Part shown: piece by piece, positions 42,625 to 54,839 of the stretch
Layout of the letters: each line of letters opens with the position of its first letter
How positions within the stretch are numbered: position 1 is the first letter of the stretch
Assembly (NCBI GenBank): GCA_030144725.1
Contig: JASKMD010000018.1
Coordinates: 5,044,829-5,108,828 of the forward strand
From: Haematococcus lacustris
Lineage: Eukaryota; Chlorophyta; Chlorophyceae; Chlamydomonadales; Haematococcaceae
DNA length: 64,000 nt
Direction: 5' to 3'
Position numbers and translations under genes: made by a program
The notes under the pieces: generated by a model
Databases searched by the model: none
What the model was told of the DNA's origin: nothing
The model's input: the letters and a program-made list of their open reading frames with translations, nothing else

Positions 42625-43791
42625 AGGTGTGTGGCAGTGCAGGCTGCAGGTAGCAGCAAGCTGAAGGTGTGCTTCAGTGCATGAGCAGCAGCAACAGCAG
42701 GCTGCAGTGCATGTGTTACAGTGCATGAGCAGCAGCAGGCTGTAGTGCATGAGCAACAGTGCTAGGACAGCAACATGTTCGGTGTGTGTCCGGTTGCATG
42801 CAAGCTCATGTCAAGGCATAGATCAGGCATGGTCTGCGGTGGTCTTGGTAGCTCCATGCAAATAAAGGCATGCAAATTGCGGTTGTTCAACCATGCCATT
42901 GCTTGTGTAGCCGCATATGGACACCACATTGGTTGTGTGAGACATTTCCCCCGGTGATGGGCAATTGCAACTCGAATACTCAGGTCTACAATAGACCTAG
43001 CGTCCTAGACCGTGCCAGTTGCAGCGTCAATGTAATACCGCGTGGTGCCATATGGTTGGATTTGGTGTGGATCACTGCCAGGCCTGCACTTGCTAAGCAT
43101 GACCGTGATGCATACATGCAAAGGGGGTATGTAGCAGGTTGCTACCACGTTTGCAGCATTAGCGCATCACCACGTGGTGATGTTGTCCAAACAAGGGGCA
43201 TGTGGCGCACCACACCCTAGCATGTGGCTGGATCTGGTGAGCCTCCACTGTAGGTACCATCCGTTATCGCGGACAGTGCAACACTGCGCAGGGATGGCCT
43301 TCCAAGCCAGTTGTCGACGTTTTTGGGACACATTTGTGGCTGAATTGCGGCCATGTGTGACCGGGAGACTTAACTGGAACATCGGCCAAGGATCTTAAAC
43401 TTGTGAGGATATGGAAAGTTGGCAACCAACATCACGGCGAGATGCAGAGAACTGGAATACATGCTACGACCAGCTATGAACAGCTACAATCAATAGAGCA
43501 CTAGACCGCAACCCAACGACACCAGCCAGCAGCACCTGCGTGGTTCTGCGTGATGCAATGTATTGACAACGATGAGATCAGATGAATGCAAGTGTGTAGT
43601 AGAGCAGCCACAGTGAAGTGTTTATGGCAGTGAGAGCAGCCTCAGCCTAGTATCAACTTAGTACAGAAGAACACGATTGCAACTGGCTCCAGATTGGACG
43701 CGGCAGCCCCCATATCAGCGTCCCCAACACAGCACCTCCACTTATGCCAGCAGCGCCTCACTAGTGCGGAAAGCATACCAGTCGCATCGTC

Positions 43792-45053
43792 TTAACGACC
43801 AGTAGCCACGGCCTGGGCCAAGGCGTCAGCCCTAGCATTACCTCCGTTTGCTGATGCCTGCACCGACCAAAGCACACCACAAGGACACACCTTGCAGCAG
43901 CTCGCACAATATCTAGGGTTCTTCACCGTTGCATCACCAACCAGGCATGGCAAGGTATGGCAGCCATTTGTCCGTGCAAGGGTGTGGGTGCATGGCAGCT
44001 GTTGACCTGCCTGAAAGAGCTGGATGATGGGCGCACCTGAGAAAACGCCTGGGCCAGAGAGGTTGCTCCGCCCTGTGAGGCGGCCTGGGCCAGGGAGTTG
44101 GCTGTGGCTGAGCCGCCGCTGGCAGTGGCGCTGGCCAGGGCCTGCAACACCCAGGGAGAGCAGCAGCTGGTCATGAGGACCAACAGCGGAGAGGCGTGCT
44201 CATGGCTAAAAGCACATGCCCGGCAGCCTTGCCAGGCTGGCGGTTAGTGGTGTGAACCAATAATACCTTGCCCATCAACAACCAACAACAGCCAACATGC
44301 CCAATCAGCAAGCAGTGCGTTATGGTGAGGACGACATAAGGCACATGATATTACCGATGGCAGTGGTGCCGCAGACCTTACCTGGGCAAAGGCATTGGAC
44401 TGCCCTGATGCTTGGGCTTGGGCTGCTGCCTGGGCCAGCGCTGTGCCGGCAGCCCTGCTGTTGCCAGACGCTGAGGCCTGGGCCAGGGCCTGGACCAAGC
44501 AGAGCAAGGTAGCTGAGTGAGCTCAAGGCAGGGAAAGCACGACGGCCTGATCAGACAGGCATGCCTAGGCACCAGCGCACATTGGCGGCGGCAGCTCCTT
44601 GGCCACTGGCCACCGCCTGAGCGAAGGCGCTTGCTGCGGCGTTCGCGTTGCCAGAAGCCTGCGATCGCAAAGGCAGGGCGCGGATGGAGAGGGGAGGACG
44701 TGGCTGGCCATCAAAGCCGGGTCCAAGGCGGCTCGTCAGACGACCTGACCCCATCAGACTCGCGCAATCACTGATCGCGTCCCTGGCGGTGATTGTGGCC
44801 CCGATGGTTGTACACTTCGGCGTCAACTAGGCTACCGGTAATCTTGTACTCACTAAGGCTTGCGCCACCGCCTCTGCGGATGCGCTGGCCTGCTTCAAGG
44901 TGCGCCCTGCAAATGTCCGTACCAGCGATGGCATCGGTGCTCTCCGGTACCTGCGATGAAGACACTGCATTGCTACCGCGCACCTTGGGCCACGACAGCG
45001 AGCAGCAGCACCATGCCCACAAGGGACATCCCAGTGAATTGACGAGAGGCCAT
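43792..45053 (-). CDS. Secreted Ala/Gln/Ser/Gly-rich repeat protein, array copy 3
   Basis: Same six exons as copies 1 and 2 (ATG at 45053-45051, TAA at 43792-43794). One base is missing from the last intron near 43934, with no effect on the protein. The last exon carries the copy-1 variants (Asn after ANGG, and the same silent changes), whereas the sequence just downstream (43440-43740) matches copy 2, so this copy is a mosaic. All signals for expression of a ~159-residue product appear intact. Confidence 0.77.
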
Positions 45054-45651
45054 TTGTGGGATTAGCGCGAAAGTTGTCAAACAATGCTGATGGTTGAGGG
45101 TGCCGATATGGGCTGCTGTGCGTCGGCTGAGACTGTGAAGCGATGATAGCTTTGTTCTCACTCCCTCACTTTTAGCTGGAATCTGGGGAGCTGCCAATGG
45201 GCACGCAGTCTCTTCAGAGCTGCCCGCGGCATCCTCCGAGCTGCGCGCTTCTGGCGCTTGCAAGCGTCTCCTAAATCCCTGCCGCGAAGGTGGCCATGTG
45301 GCCGCAATGCGCCTACTGGATAGCTGCCAAGGGGTGCCCACAGCTGACGCCCAGCCAGCTAATGCACGGTGGGGGCATTAAGTACTATTCCATTTCACTG
45401 TCTGTACTACCACTACTCTCACATACCACTGATATCACAGTAAGCCAAGTTGAGCTAGGTGGTCGTACCTGGTTGTGCAGCAGCACAGCTAGCTTGGCTC
45501 AGCTATGCGACTCTGCTTCCTGAAAACTTAAAATACCCCCATCAAACCCAAGACCATCAGCCTCATACCTACTCCTATCAATGCTCAACGGCTGAGCGCC
45601 CACTGCAAGGACATCAATACAGATGCCAGAAAGACAGCTCTAGGACCGCGG

Positions 45652-46131
45652 CATCCCAGCCCTGCCCCACCCCCTCCCAGCCTTGCGTTGCCCCTCCCCT
45701 CCCTGCCCAGCCCTGCCCCACCCCCTCCCAGCCCTGCCCCACCCCATCCCATCCCTGCCCCACCCGCTCCCAGCCTTGCGTTGCCCCTCCCCTCCCTGCC
45801 CAACCCTGCCCCACCCCCTCCCAGCCCTGCCCCACCCCATCCCAGCCTTGCGTTACCCCTCCCCTCCCTGCCCCTCCCTGCCCCACCCCCTCCCAGCCCT
45901 GCCCCACCCCCTCCCAGCCCTGCCCCACCCTCTCCCAGCCTTGCGTTGCCTCTCCCCTCCCTGCCCAGCCCTGCCTCACCCCCTCCCAGCCCTGCCCCAC
46001 CCAATCCCAGCCCTGCCCCACCCCAACCCAGCCCTGCCCCACCCCACCCCCTCCCAGCCTTGCCCCACCCCATCCCAGCCTTGCGTTGCCCCTCCCTGCC
46101 TTGCCCTGCCTTGCCCTGCCCTGCCCTGCTT
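45652..46131. repeat. ~20-bp minisatellite, array unit 3
   Basis: Same family and nearly the same length as in unit 4 (53191-53670). Confidence 0.9.
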
Positions 46132-46456
46132 GTAGGTGTGTGGCAGTGCAGGCTGCAGGTAGCAGCAAGCTGAAGGTGTGCTTCAGTGCATGAGCAGCAG
46201 CAGCAGCAGGCTGCAGTGCATGTGTTACAGTGCATGAGCAGCAGCAGGCTGTAGTGCATGAGCAACAGTGCTAGGACAGCAACATGTTCGGTGTGTGTCC
46301 GGTTGCATGCAAGCTCATGTCAAGGCATAGATCAGGCATGGTCTGCGGTGGTCTTGGTAGCTCCATGCAAATAAAGGCATGCAAATTGCGGTTGTTCAAC
46401 CATGCCATTGCTTGTGTAGCCGCATATGGACACCACATTGGTTGTGTGAGACATTT

Positions 46457-46463
46457 CCCCCGG
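46457..46463 (+). repeat. Left target-site duplication (CCCCCGG)
   Basis: CCCCCGG precedes the transposon end and is repeated at 50486-50492. Intact units (for example 42950-42960) have a single CCCCCGGTGATGGG here. An 8-bp reading (CCCCCGGT, usual for hAT) is possible only if one extra A is allowed at the right junction. Confidence 0.85.
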
Positions 46464-47131
46464 TCAGGGCCTCCCAACTCTGATGTTTTGGCATGTAAGA
46501 CCGTCACATGCGACCGATTGCTCCGGGAGCAGGCCGATGGCTTTAGCCCCGCGCGGCATGGCTTAAACGCGGACTCTAGTTACGACAGCAACCAGTAGTT
46601 GCTTCGATTGTGTTCGGCAGGGTGGTTGGGATCCGCCGGCCACCCTCAAGACATCGCGCAGTGCAGGCGTGCTGTTGGTACTCTACGCATAGGCGCTGCT
46701 GCCAGCCCGCGAGGTGAGGTGCACGCAGCAGTTGCCACCTATCCTGCGCCAGCACAGGTTACCCGACGAACATCTGATGATGCAGGAGTTTCCAAGTACA
46801 CCTCAGCACACGTAAATGGCTAATCCAAGCTTCAGCTGCGGCTCCGCTGAGCAGGTAGGATTTTGCTGCAAGTCAGAAAATCCAGCCAAAACTCATAGAG
46901 ATGTCTTAATTTTGAGCTGGCCGCACTTTCAAAGACTACTCTACTCATATGCTCAGCTGTGACAGAAGAAGCAATATTACTCTCAAAGCTCAGTGAGCCT
47001 TAGCGTGTCAATTGCAGGTGCCCAAGCACCACAGAAGTCTCCTGCCCACAGTACCTGCCAGCAGCCCACCCTAGCAGGCCCAGCTGCCTACCACCACCTC
47101 CCAGCCCCTCCTCACTGCCCTTTTGCTTGAC

Positions 47132-47608
47132 ATGCCACGCGCCCCAAAACAAACTAGAGCAAACAGAGCCAACGGGGCAAAGGCTAAGGCTCGGCATGAG
47201 GCAGCCCAGAGCATGGAGCAGCTCACCGCTGCGCATGCAGCCCTCACCGCTACGCATGCAGCCCTCAATGCTGATCTTCTCAGCTCCCGGGAGCAGTACA
47301 GCCAGCTGAGGGAGTGGCACCGCAGCCTGCTGGTCTCTGCTGGTCAGCGTGAGCAACAATGGGAGTTAGACCTGCTGGGGTGGGTGCAGCAGCTCGAGCA
47401 GCTGGAGGAGGCGTTCTTGCAGCAGCTGCAGGGCACACAAGCCCAACTCACTGACACAGCGGCTGCCCTAGAGGCCGCCCAAAAAGACCTGGCAGCGGCC
47501 CGCACTGAGCTGGCCCACACCAAGCAGCAGCTGACCACCACCAACATCAAGCTGGAGCAGCTGCCCACTGCGCACACATGCCATCTCCAACCCCCCAACT
47601 GGAGGTGA
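47132..47608 (+). CDS. Coiled-coil ORF of the hAT-like element
   Basis: 158 residues from ATG 47132 (MPRAPKQTRANRANGAKAKA, basic) followed by a long Gln/Glu/Leu/Ala-rich stretch with heptad-like spacing from about residue 25 to 150 (for example LEQLEEAFLQQLQGTQAQL). It likely forms a coiled coil for multimerisation. There is no BED zinc finger. It overlaps the next ORF by 31 bp in another frame, so the two could be one gene split by a frameshift or by an intron I cannot define. An independent role is inference. Confidence 0.5.
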   Translation: MPRAPKQTRANRANGAKAKARHEAAQSMEQLTAAHAALTATHAALNADLLSSREQYSQLREWHRSLLVSAGQREQQWELDLLGWVQQLEQLEEAFLQQLQGTQAQLTDTAAALEAAQKDLAAARTELAHTKQQLTTTNIKLEQLPTAHTCHLQPPNWR

Positions 47609-49410
47609 AGGCGCGGGTGGTGGCCGTCAGGAAGTGTCCGGACAGCTCGTCATACCCAGCTGTTCAGCAGTTTGTGGACGTCTGCAGGAAGCAAGGGGTA
47701 TGGAGGTCTCTAGCCAGCATCACCGTGGACAGCGCAGCTGGCAATATTGGGCGCATCAGCGGGCTGGCTGTCAGCATCAATGCCTTGCGCAGACAGCAGG
47801 GCCTGGCCCTCATCATCTTCTGGCCATGTGTCAGCCACCAGATTCACAACGCGTTGCACAAGGCAATGACAACATGGGGCAAGGCAGAGGGTTGGGGCAG
47901 ACAGGGTTTGCAAGCGCAGCTAGCCCTCAGCATTGAGCAGCTGTGCAGCCTCACCAAGAAGCACTGGGACCTGCTGGGTGTCCAGCACTGCGCCCAGCCC
48001 AGCGAGCCCTCGCAGTCTCGATGGGGCAGCTATGTAGATGCTTGCTCCTCCCTCACTCGCGTGCTCAAGCCGGTCACCGCTGCAGTCACCGGCATCATGC
48101 AGCGGCAGGGCAAGGCAGCACCAGCTTGGGCAGGAGACATGTGCTCGCTGCTGCTTGACACAGATCTCATCTGCAAGCTCATGGTGGTGGCGGTTGTGGG
48201 CCAGCAGCTCGTCATGCCTGACCTCGGGTGGGTGGCCACAGAGGGCGGCATGCACGCCTTTGAGATTGCACGGCATGTGGAGCAGCTGTTGGACAACCTT
48301 CTGGACGCCTCAACGCAGGACGCTGAGGAGCGCTTCCCATACATCTTCAAGCATGCTCAGGGGCTCTTTGTCGCCATAGACCCTTCCGCCCATACAGCCG
48401 CAGGTTCCCTCCTCACAGCTGCTGCCTCTGCCCCCAACCCCTTGGCCTTGGAAGGCCCCCAACAATGGGCGGCTGCCAAGCCAAAGCTCGTTGTGCTCAT
48501 CAACAAACACATCCGGGCACTGTACGAGTACTTGTACGAACACAGCCAGCTATTCTTCCAGCTCCCTCACCTGCTGGCAGCCATGGGCTCTTCAAGCGCT
48601 TTGTACGCACAGAAGGCAGCTGAGCAGGTGCTGAAACAGCGGGACACGAGGCTGCAACAGTGGGACGTGCACCAGCGGCAAAAGCAGCAGCAACAGCAGG
48701 GGGGGCGGCGGCAGGCACCAAGCGGGCAGCAGTTTCTGCCATTCGACCCAGCCGTCTTTGACCCGTATGGCACGCTGGAGGATTTCCTTGATGACATCCT
48801 GGAGCTGGCAGCTGGCCAGCCGTGCAGTCCAGGCCTACGCACACACCTAGTGGAGTTCTTTGGGGCAGCACCCAGCTCAAACCACGCAGTGGAGTCCAGC
48901 CTGCAACACACAAAGCACGGCAACAGTGCCAAGCAGGGGCTGGATGCCATGATCGGCAGCATCAACAATAAGCTCGACCCTGGGGCACTCGCCAACATCG
49001 ACTTGGCAGACTTTGAGGCTCGGCTCCTCACGCTCCGCAAGCAAAAGCGTGACAAGGAGACAACCTCAGCAGACGACAACCGGGAGGCCAAGGCAGCACG
49101 CAAGGCGGAGGAGTCAGCGTGCATGGTAGACGGGAACGCCAAGATGGTGTTGAACGTGCCCACCCAGGCCCCCCTGCAGCAGCTGCAGCAGGCATTCCAG
49201 CAACACGCACGGGGTGCAGACTACAGCAATACCTCAGCCAAGGAGGCAACCCGGTTCACACGCGAGCAGCTCAGGGCCTATCTCCTTTACCACAAGGTGC
49301 CGCCCAGGGATCAGCCAGTTGGCAACACCCTAGTGGCAGGCTGGCAGAAGGCCGTGCAGAAGCACATTGCTGAGCGTGGCAGCCCCACCGGGCATGGGGT
49401 GTTGCCATAG
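47578..49410 (+). CDS. hAT-like transposase, probably N-terminally incomplete
   Basis: 610 residues. SITVDSAAGNIGRISG (around residues 48-62, Asp51) resembles the second catalytic-Asp block of hAT transposases. FWPCVSHQIHNAL (81-93) matches the C-x2-H block that follows it, and SRWGSYVDACSSL (148-160) the RW segment. SSNHAVESSLQHTKHGNSA (433-451) sits where the C-terminal catalytic-Glu/dimerisation region is expected. The block with the first catalytic Asp should lie upstream of residue 48 and is not visible, nor is a BED finger. A Gln-rich run interrupts at about 366-375. The protein is therefore probably inactive as read, or its N-terminus is supplied by the overlapping upstream ORF through a frameshift. 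Confidence 0.68.
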   Translation: MPSPTPQLEVKARVVAVRKCPDSSSYPAVQQFVDVCRKQGVWRSLASITVDSAAGNIGRISGLAVSINALRRQQGLALIIFWPCVSHQIHNALHKAMTTWGKAEGWGRQGLQAQLALSIEQLCSLTKKHWDLLGVQHCAQPSEPSQSRWGSYVDACSSLTRVLKPVTAAVTGIMQRQGKAAPAWAGDMCSLLLDTDLICKLMVVAVVGQQLVMPDLGWVATEGGMHAFEIARHVEQLLDNLLDASTQDAEERFPYIFKHAQGLFVAIDPSAHTAAGSLLTAAASAPNPLALEGPQQWAAAKPKLVVLINKHIRALYEYLYEHSQLFFQLPHLLAAMGSSSALYAQKAAEQVLKQRDTRLQQWDVHQRQKQQQQQGGRRQAPSGQQFLPFDPAVFDPYGTLEDFLDDILELAAGQPCSPGLRTHLVEFFGAAPSSNHAVESSLQHTKHGNSAKQGLDAMIGSINNKLDPGALANIDLADFEARLLTLRKQKRDKETTSADDNREAKAARKAEESACMVDGNAKMVLNVPTQAPLQQLQQAFQQHARGADYSNTSAKEATRFTREQLRAYLLYHKVPPRDQPVGNTLVAGWQKAVQKHIAERGSPTGHGVLP

Positions 49411-50485
49411 GGCTCTGCTTTGTTGCCATGGGCGTGTAGCTAATGGACAAGAGACCAGGCCTAGCTATCGAGTGTACAGATCTTGGCCTGCCATGGGGTG
49501 CTAGTATAGGGCTTTGTTGTGGCCATAAGGCAAGAGTTGCAGTTGCTCGGGAAGGGTGTTCTGCTACCACATCTGCGATGGGTGCTTGCAGTCCTACTAG
49601 ATGTTAGATTTAGATACTTGTCGCTCATCTACTGTACCCAGCCAGGGGGTATGCACGTTGTGGCATGCACCTACGGCATGGATTGATGGTAAAGCAAAAA
49701 CTGCTGTTCGTCAACAAACTCTAGTGCCAGGGGCCTAAGCTATGGAGTGTACAGGCCTGCAAGTGCGAGTGGGGCCAGATGGGAGGACACGAGGTGCGAG
49801 GGAGTGCAGCAAGTCATGGCACCGTGGACCAAAACGATGCGACACAACGAAGGCTTCGCACCTACGCATATGCTCTTGCTACAACTAACAAAGCACATAA
49901 ACAGGGGAACGAGCAGAAAAGGCTTAAGTATGAAGAGTCCCGCGGTCAGTTTGACTATCAGGCCACATAGCCTGTAACAAGAAGTGAAGGGTGCACATAG
50001 CGTCTTGATGAACCGCTAGAGCATACAACCACTCCGTCTCTCGCTTGACAGCGCGAGCGACACAAATGACGAGTGAAAGCTAATAGATGTTAAAAAATGT
50101 GCGGCTGTTCTAGACGCAGCATCAGCAGGGGTGTGGGTGCGTTAAAGAAGCATTTCAGCATCTTAAGTTTCAAACTCGCGATTTCGGCCATCGCAACACA
50201 AAGCGCGACTGCACACATACTTGCGTTTGCTTCATCACGGCGTCATTAAGAAGGTCGAGGGTGGAGGAGGCGTGCATGGTGATATCTGCCCATAAAATGT
50301 AGGCCGGGTTCACGCCTGAGCAGTGCATCATATACATAGTCATGGACGCTCAGGACAGCAGTTCCATGTAGCCAAGCGAGCCCTCTACATACTGATGTGC
50401 TTCGTTGATCAATCCGCAAACTGTACGAGAAATAAACCGCGTGAAACGGACACACCCCCTTTTCAAGGGGGTTGGGAGGCCCTGA

Positions 50486-50492
50486 CCCCCGG
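50486..50492 (+). repeat. Right target-site duplication (CCCCCGG)
   Basis: Partner of 46457-46463; the interrupted array unit resumes immediately with TGATGGGCAATTGC. Confidence 0.85.
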
Positions 50493-51329
50493 TGATGGGC
50501 AATTGCAACTCGAATACTCAGGTCTACAATAGACCTAGCGTCCTTGACCGTGCCAGTTGCAGCGTCGATGTAATACCGCGTGGTGCCATATGGTTGGATT
50601 TGGTGTGGATCACTGCCAGGCCTGCACTTGCTAAGCATGACCGTGATGCATACATGCAAAGGGGGTATGTAGCAGGTTGCTACCACGTTTGCAGCATTAG
50701 CGCATCACCACGTGGTGATGTTGTCCAAACAAGGGGCATGTGGCGCACCACACCCTAGCATGTGGCTGGATCTGGTGAGCCTCCACTGTAGGTACCATCC
50801 GTTATCGCGGACAGTGCAACACTGCGCAGGGATGGCCTTCCAAGCCAGTTGTCGACGTTTTTGGGACACATTTGTGGCTGAATTGCGGCCATGTGTGACC
50901 GGGAGACTTAACTGGAACATCGGCCAAGGATCTTAAACTTGTGAGGATATGGAAAGTTGGCAACCAACATCACGGCGAGATGCAGAGAAGTGGAATACAT
51001 GCTACGACCAGCTATGAACAGCTACAATCAATAGAGCACTAGACCGCAACCCAACGACACCAGCCAGCAGCACCTGCGTGGTTCTGCGTGCTGCAATGTA
51101 TTGACAACGATGAGATCAGATGAATGCAAGTGTGTAGTAGAGCAGCCACAGTGAAGTGTTTATGGCAGTGAGAGCAGCCTCAGCCTAGTATCAACTTAGT
51201 ACAGAAGAAAACGATTGCAACTGGCTCCAGATTGGACGCGGCAGCCCCCATATCAGCTTCCTCAACACAGCACCTCCACTTATGCCAGCAGCGCCTCACT
51301 AGCGCGGCAAGCGCACCACTCGCATCTTC

Positions 51330-52592
51330 TTAACGACCAGTAGCCACGGCCTGGGCCAAGGCGTCAGCCCTAGCACTGCCCCCGTTCGCTGACGCCTGCA
51401 CCGACCAAAGCACACCACAAGGACACACTTTGCAGCAGCTCGCAAAATATCTAGGGTTCTTCACCGTTGCAATCACCAACCAGGCATGGCAAGGTATGGC
51501 AGCCATTTGTCCGTGCAAGGGTGTGGGTGCATGGCAGCTGTTGACCTGCCTGAAAGAGCTGGATGATGGGCGCACCTGAGAAAACGCCTGGGCCAGAGAG
51601 GTTGCTCCGCCCTGTGAGGCGGCCTGGGCCAGGGAGTTGGCTGTGGCTGAGCCGCCGCTGGCAGTGGCGCTGGCCAGGGCCTGCAACACCCAGGGAGAGC
51701 AGCAGCTGGTCATGAGGACCAACAGCGGAGAGGCGTGCTCATGGCTAAAAGCACATGCCCGGCAGCCATGCCAGGCTGGCGGTTAGTGGTGTGAACCAAT
51801 AATACCTTGCCCATCAACAACCAACAACAGCCAACATGCCCAATCAGCAAGCAGTGCGTTATGGTGAGGACGACATAAGGCACATAATATTACCGATGGC
51901 AGTGGTGCCGCAGACCTTACCTGGGCAAAGGCATTGGACTGCCCTGATGCTTGGGCTTGGGCTGCTGCCTGGGCCAGCGCTGTGCCGGCAGCCCTGCTGT
52001 TGCCAGACGCTGAGGCCTGGGCCAGGGCCTGGACCAAGCAGAGCAAGGTAGCTGAGTGAGCTCAAGGCAGGGAAAGCACGACGGCCTGATCAGACAGGCA
52101 TGCCTAGGCACCAGCGCACATTGGCGGCGGCAGCTCCTTGGCCACTGGCCACCGCCTGAGCGAAGGCGCTTGCTGCGGCGTTCGCGTTGCCAGAAGCCTG
52201 CGATCGCAAAGGCAGGGCGCGGATGGAGAGGGGAGGACGTGGCTGGCCATCAAAGCCGGGTCCAAGGCGGCTCGTCAGACGACCTGACCCCATCAGACTC
52301 GCGCAATCACTGATCGCGTCCCTGGCGGTGATTGTGGCCCCGATGGTTGTACACTTCGGCGTCAACTAGGCTACCGGTAATCTTGTACTCACTAAGGCTT
52401 GCGCCACCGCCTCTGCGGATGCGCTGGCCTGCTTCAAGGTGCGCCCTGCAAATGTCCGTACCAGCGATGGCATCGGTGCTCTCCGGTACCTGCGATGAAG
52501 ACACTGCATTGCTACCGCGCACCTTGGGCCACGACAGCGAGCAGCAGCACCATGCCCACAAGGGACATCCCAGTGAATTGACGAGAGGCCAT
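51330..52592 (-). CDS. Secreted Ala/Gln/Ser/Gly-rich repeat protein, array copy 4
   Basis: Six intact exons as in copy 2, same length (1263 bp of genomic span) and same Ser variant in the last exon. Its 3' flank (50540 CCTTGACCG, 50986 GAGAAGTGG) carries variants shared with copy 5 but not with copies 2 and 3, so units 4 and 5 arose from one another by a recent duplication. Confidence 0.77.
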
Positions 52593-53190
52593 TTGTGGGA
52601 TTAGCGCGAAAGTTGTCAAACAATGCTGATGGTTGAGGGTGCCGATATGGGCTGCTGTGCGTCGGCTGAGACTGTGAAGCGATGATAGCTTTGTTCTCAC
52701 TCCCTCACTTTTAGCTGGAATCTGGGGAGCTGCCAATGGGCACGCAGTCTCTTCAGAGCTGCCCGCGGCATCCTCCGAGCTGCGCGCTTCTGGCGCTTGC
52801 AAGCGTCTCCTAAATCCCTGCCGCGAAGGTGGCCATGTGGCCGCAATGCGCCTACTGGATAGCTGCCAAGGGGTGCCCACAGCTGACGCCCAGCCAGCTA
52901 ATGCACGGTGGGGGCATTAAGTACTATTCCATTTCACTGTCTGTACTACCACTACTCTCACATACCACTGATATCACAGTAAGCCAAGTTGAGCTAGGTG
53001 GTCGTACCTGGTTGTGCAGCAGCACAGCTAGCTTGGCTCAGCTATGCGACTCTGCTTCCTGAAAACTTAAAATACCCCCATCAAACCCAAGACCATCAGC
53101 CTCATACCTACTCCTATCAATGCTCAACGGCTGAGCGCCCACTGCAAGGACATCAATACAGATGCCAGAAAGACAGCTCTAGGACCGCGG

Positions 53191-53670
53191 CATCCCAGCC
53201 CTGCCCCACCCCCTCCCAGCCTTGCGTTGCCCCTCCCCTCCCTGCCCAGCCCTGCCCCACCCCCTCCCAGCCCTGCCCCACCCCATCCCATCCCTGCCCC
53301 ACCCGCTCCCAGCCTTGCGTTGCCCCTCCCCTCCCTGCCCAACCCTGCCCCACCCCCTCCCAGCCCTGCCCCACCCCATCCCAGCCTTGCGTTACCCCTC
53401 CCCTCCCTGCCCCTCCCTGCCCCACCCCCTCCCAGCCCTGCCCCACCCCCTCCCAGCCCTGCCCCACCCTCTCCCAGCCTTGCGTTGCCTCTCCCCTCCC
53501 TGCCCAGCCCTGCCTCACCCCCTCCCAGCCCTGCCCCACCCAATCCCAGCCCTGCCCCACCCCAACCCAGCCCTGCCCCACCCCACCCCCTCCCAGCCTT
53601 GCCCCACCCCATCCCAGCCTTGCGTTGCCCCTCCCTGCCTTGCCCTGCCTTGCCCTGCCCTGCCCTGCTT
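53191..53670. repeat. ~20-bp minisatellite, array unit 4
   Basis: Near-identical to the unit 3 allele. No equivalent lies upstream of copy 5, where the array ends. Confidence 0.9.
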
Positions 53671-54839
53671 GTAGGTGTGTGGCAGTGCAGGCTGCAGGTA
53701 GCAGCAAGCTGAAGGTGTGCTTCAGTGCATGAGCAGCAGCAGCAGCAGGCTGCAGTGCATGTGTTACAGTGCATGAGCAGCAGCAGGCTGTAGTGCATGA
53801 GCAACAGTGCTAGGACAGCAACATGTTCGGTGTGTGTCCGGTTGCATGCAAGCTCATGTCAAGGCATAGATCAGGCATGGTCTGCGGTGGTCTTGGTAGC
53901 TCCATGCAAATAAAGGCATGCAAATTGCGGTTGTTCAACCATGCCATTGCTTGTGTAGCCGCATATGGACACCACATTGGTTGTGTGAGACATTTCCCCC
54001 GGTGATGGGCAATTGCAACTCGAATACTCAGGTCTACAATAGACCTAGCGTCCTTGACCGTGCCAGTTGCAGCGTCGATGTAATACCGCGTGGTGCCATA
54101 TGGTTGGATTTGGTGTGGATCACTGCCAGGCCTGCACTTGCTAAGCATGACCGTGATGCATACATGCAAAGGGGGTATGTAGCAGGTTGCTACCACGTTT
54201 GCAGCATTAGCGCATCACCACGTGGTGATGTTGTCCAAACAAGGGGCATGTGGCGCACCACACCCTAGCATGTGGCTGGATCTGGTGAGCCTCCACTGTA
54301 GGTACCATCCGTTATCGCGGACAGTGCAACACTGCGCAGGGATGGCCTTCCAAGCCAGTTGTCGACGTTTTTGGGACACATTTGTGGCTGAATTGCGGCC
54401 ATGTGTGACCGGGAGACTTAACTGGAACATCGGCCAAGGATCTTAAACTTGTGAGGATATGGAAAGTTGGCAACCAACATCACGGCGAGATGCAGAGAAG
54501 TGGAATACATGCTACGACCAGCTATGAACAGCTACAATCAATAGAGCACTAGACCGCAACCCAACGACACCAGCCAGCAGCACCTGCGTGGTTCTGCGTG
54601 CTGCAATGTATTGACAACGATGAGATCAGATGAATGCAAGTGTGTAGTAGAGCAGCCACAGTGAAGTGTTTATGGCAGTGAGAGCAGCCTCAGCCTAGTA
54701 TCAACTTAGTACAGAAGAAAACGATTGCAACTGGCTCCAGATTGGACGCGGCAGCCCCCATATCAGCTTCCCCAACACAGCACCTCCACTTATGCCAGCA
54801 GCGCCTCACTAGCGCGGCAAGCGCACCACTCGCATCTTC

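Larger units (their letters stand above)
46464..50485 (+). mobile_element. hAT-like DNA transposon inserted in the tandem array
   Basis: 4022 bp bounded by perfect 15-bp inverted ends, TCAGGGCCTCCCAAC and its reverse complement at 50471-50485, and flanked by 7-bp duplications. CAGGG-type ends are characteristic of hAT elements. Inside are a coiled-coil ORF (47132-47608) and a transposase-like ORF (47578-49410), both plus. The remaining ~670 bp at the left and ~1.07 kb at the right show no gene. The insertion interrupts the intergenic part of one array unit and leaves the flanking genes intact. Precise ends and duplications suggest a fairly recent insertion. Confidence 0.82.
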
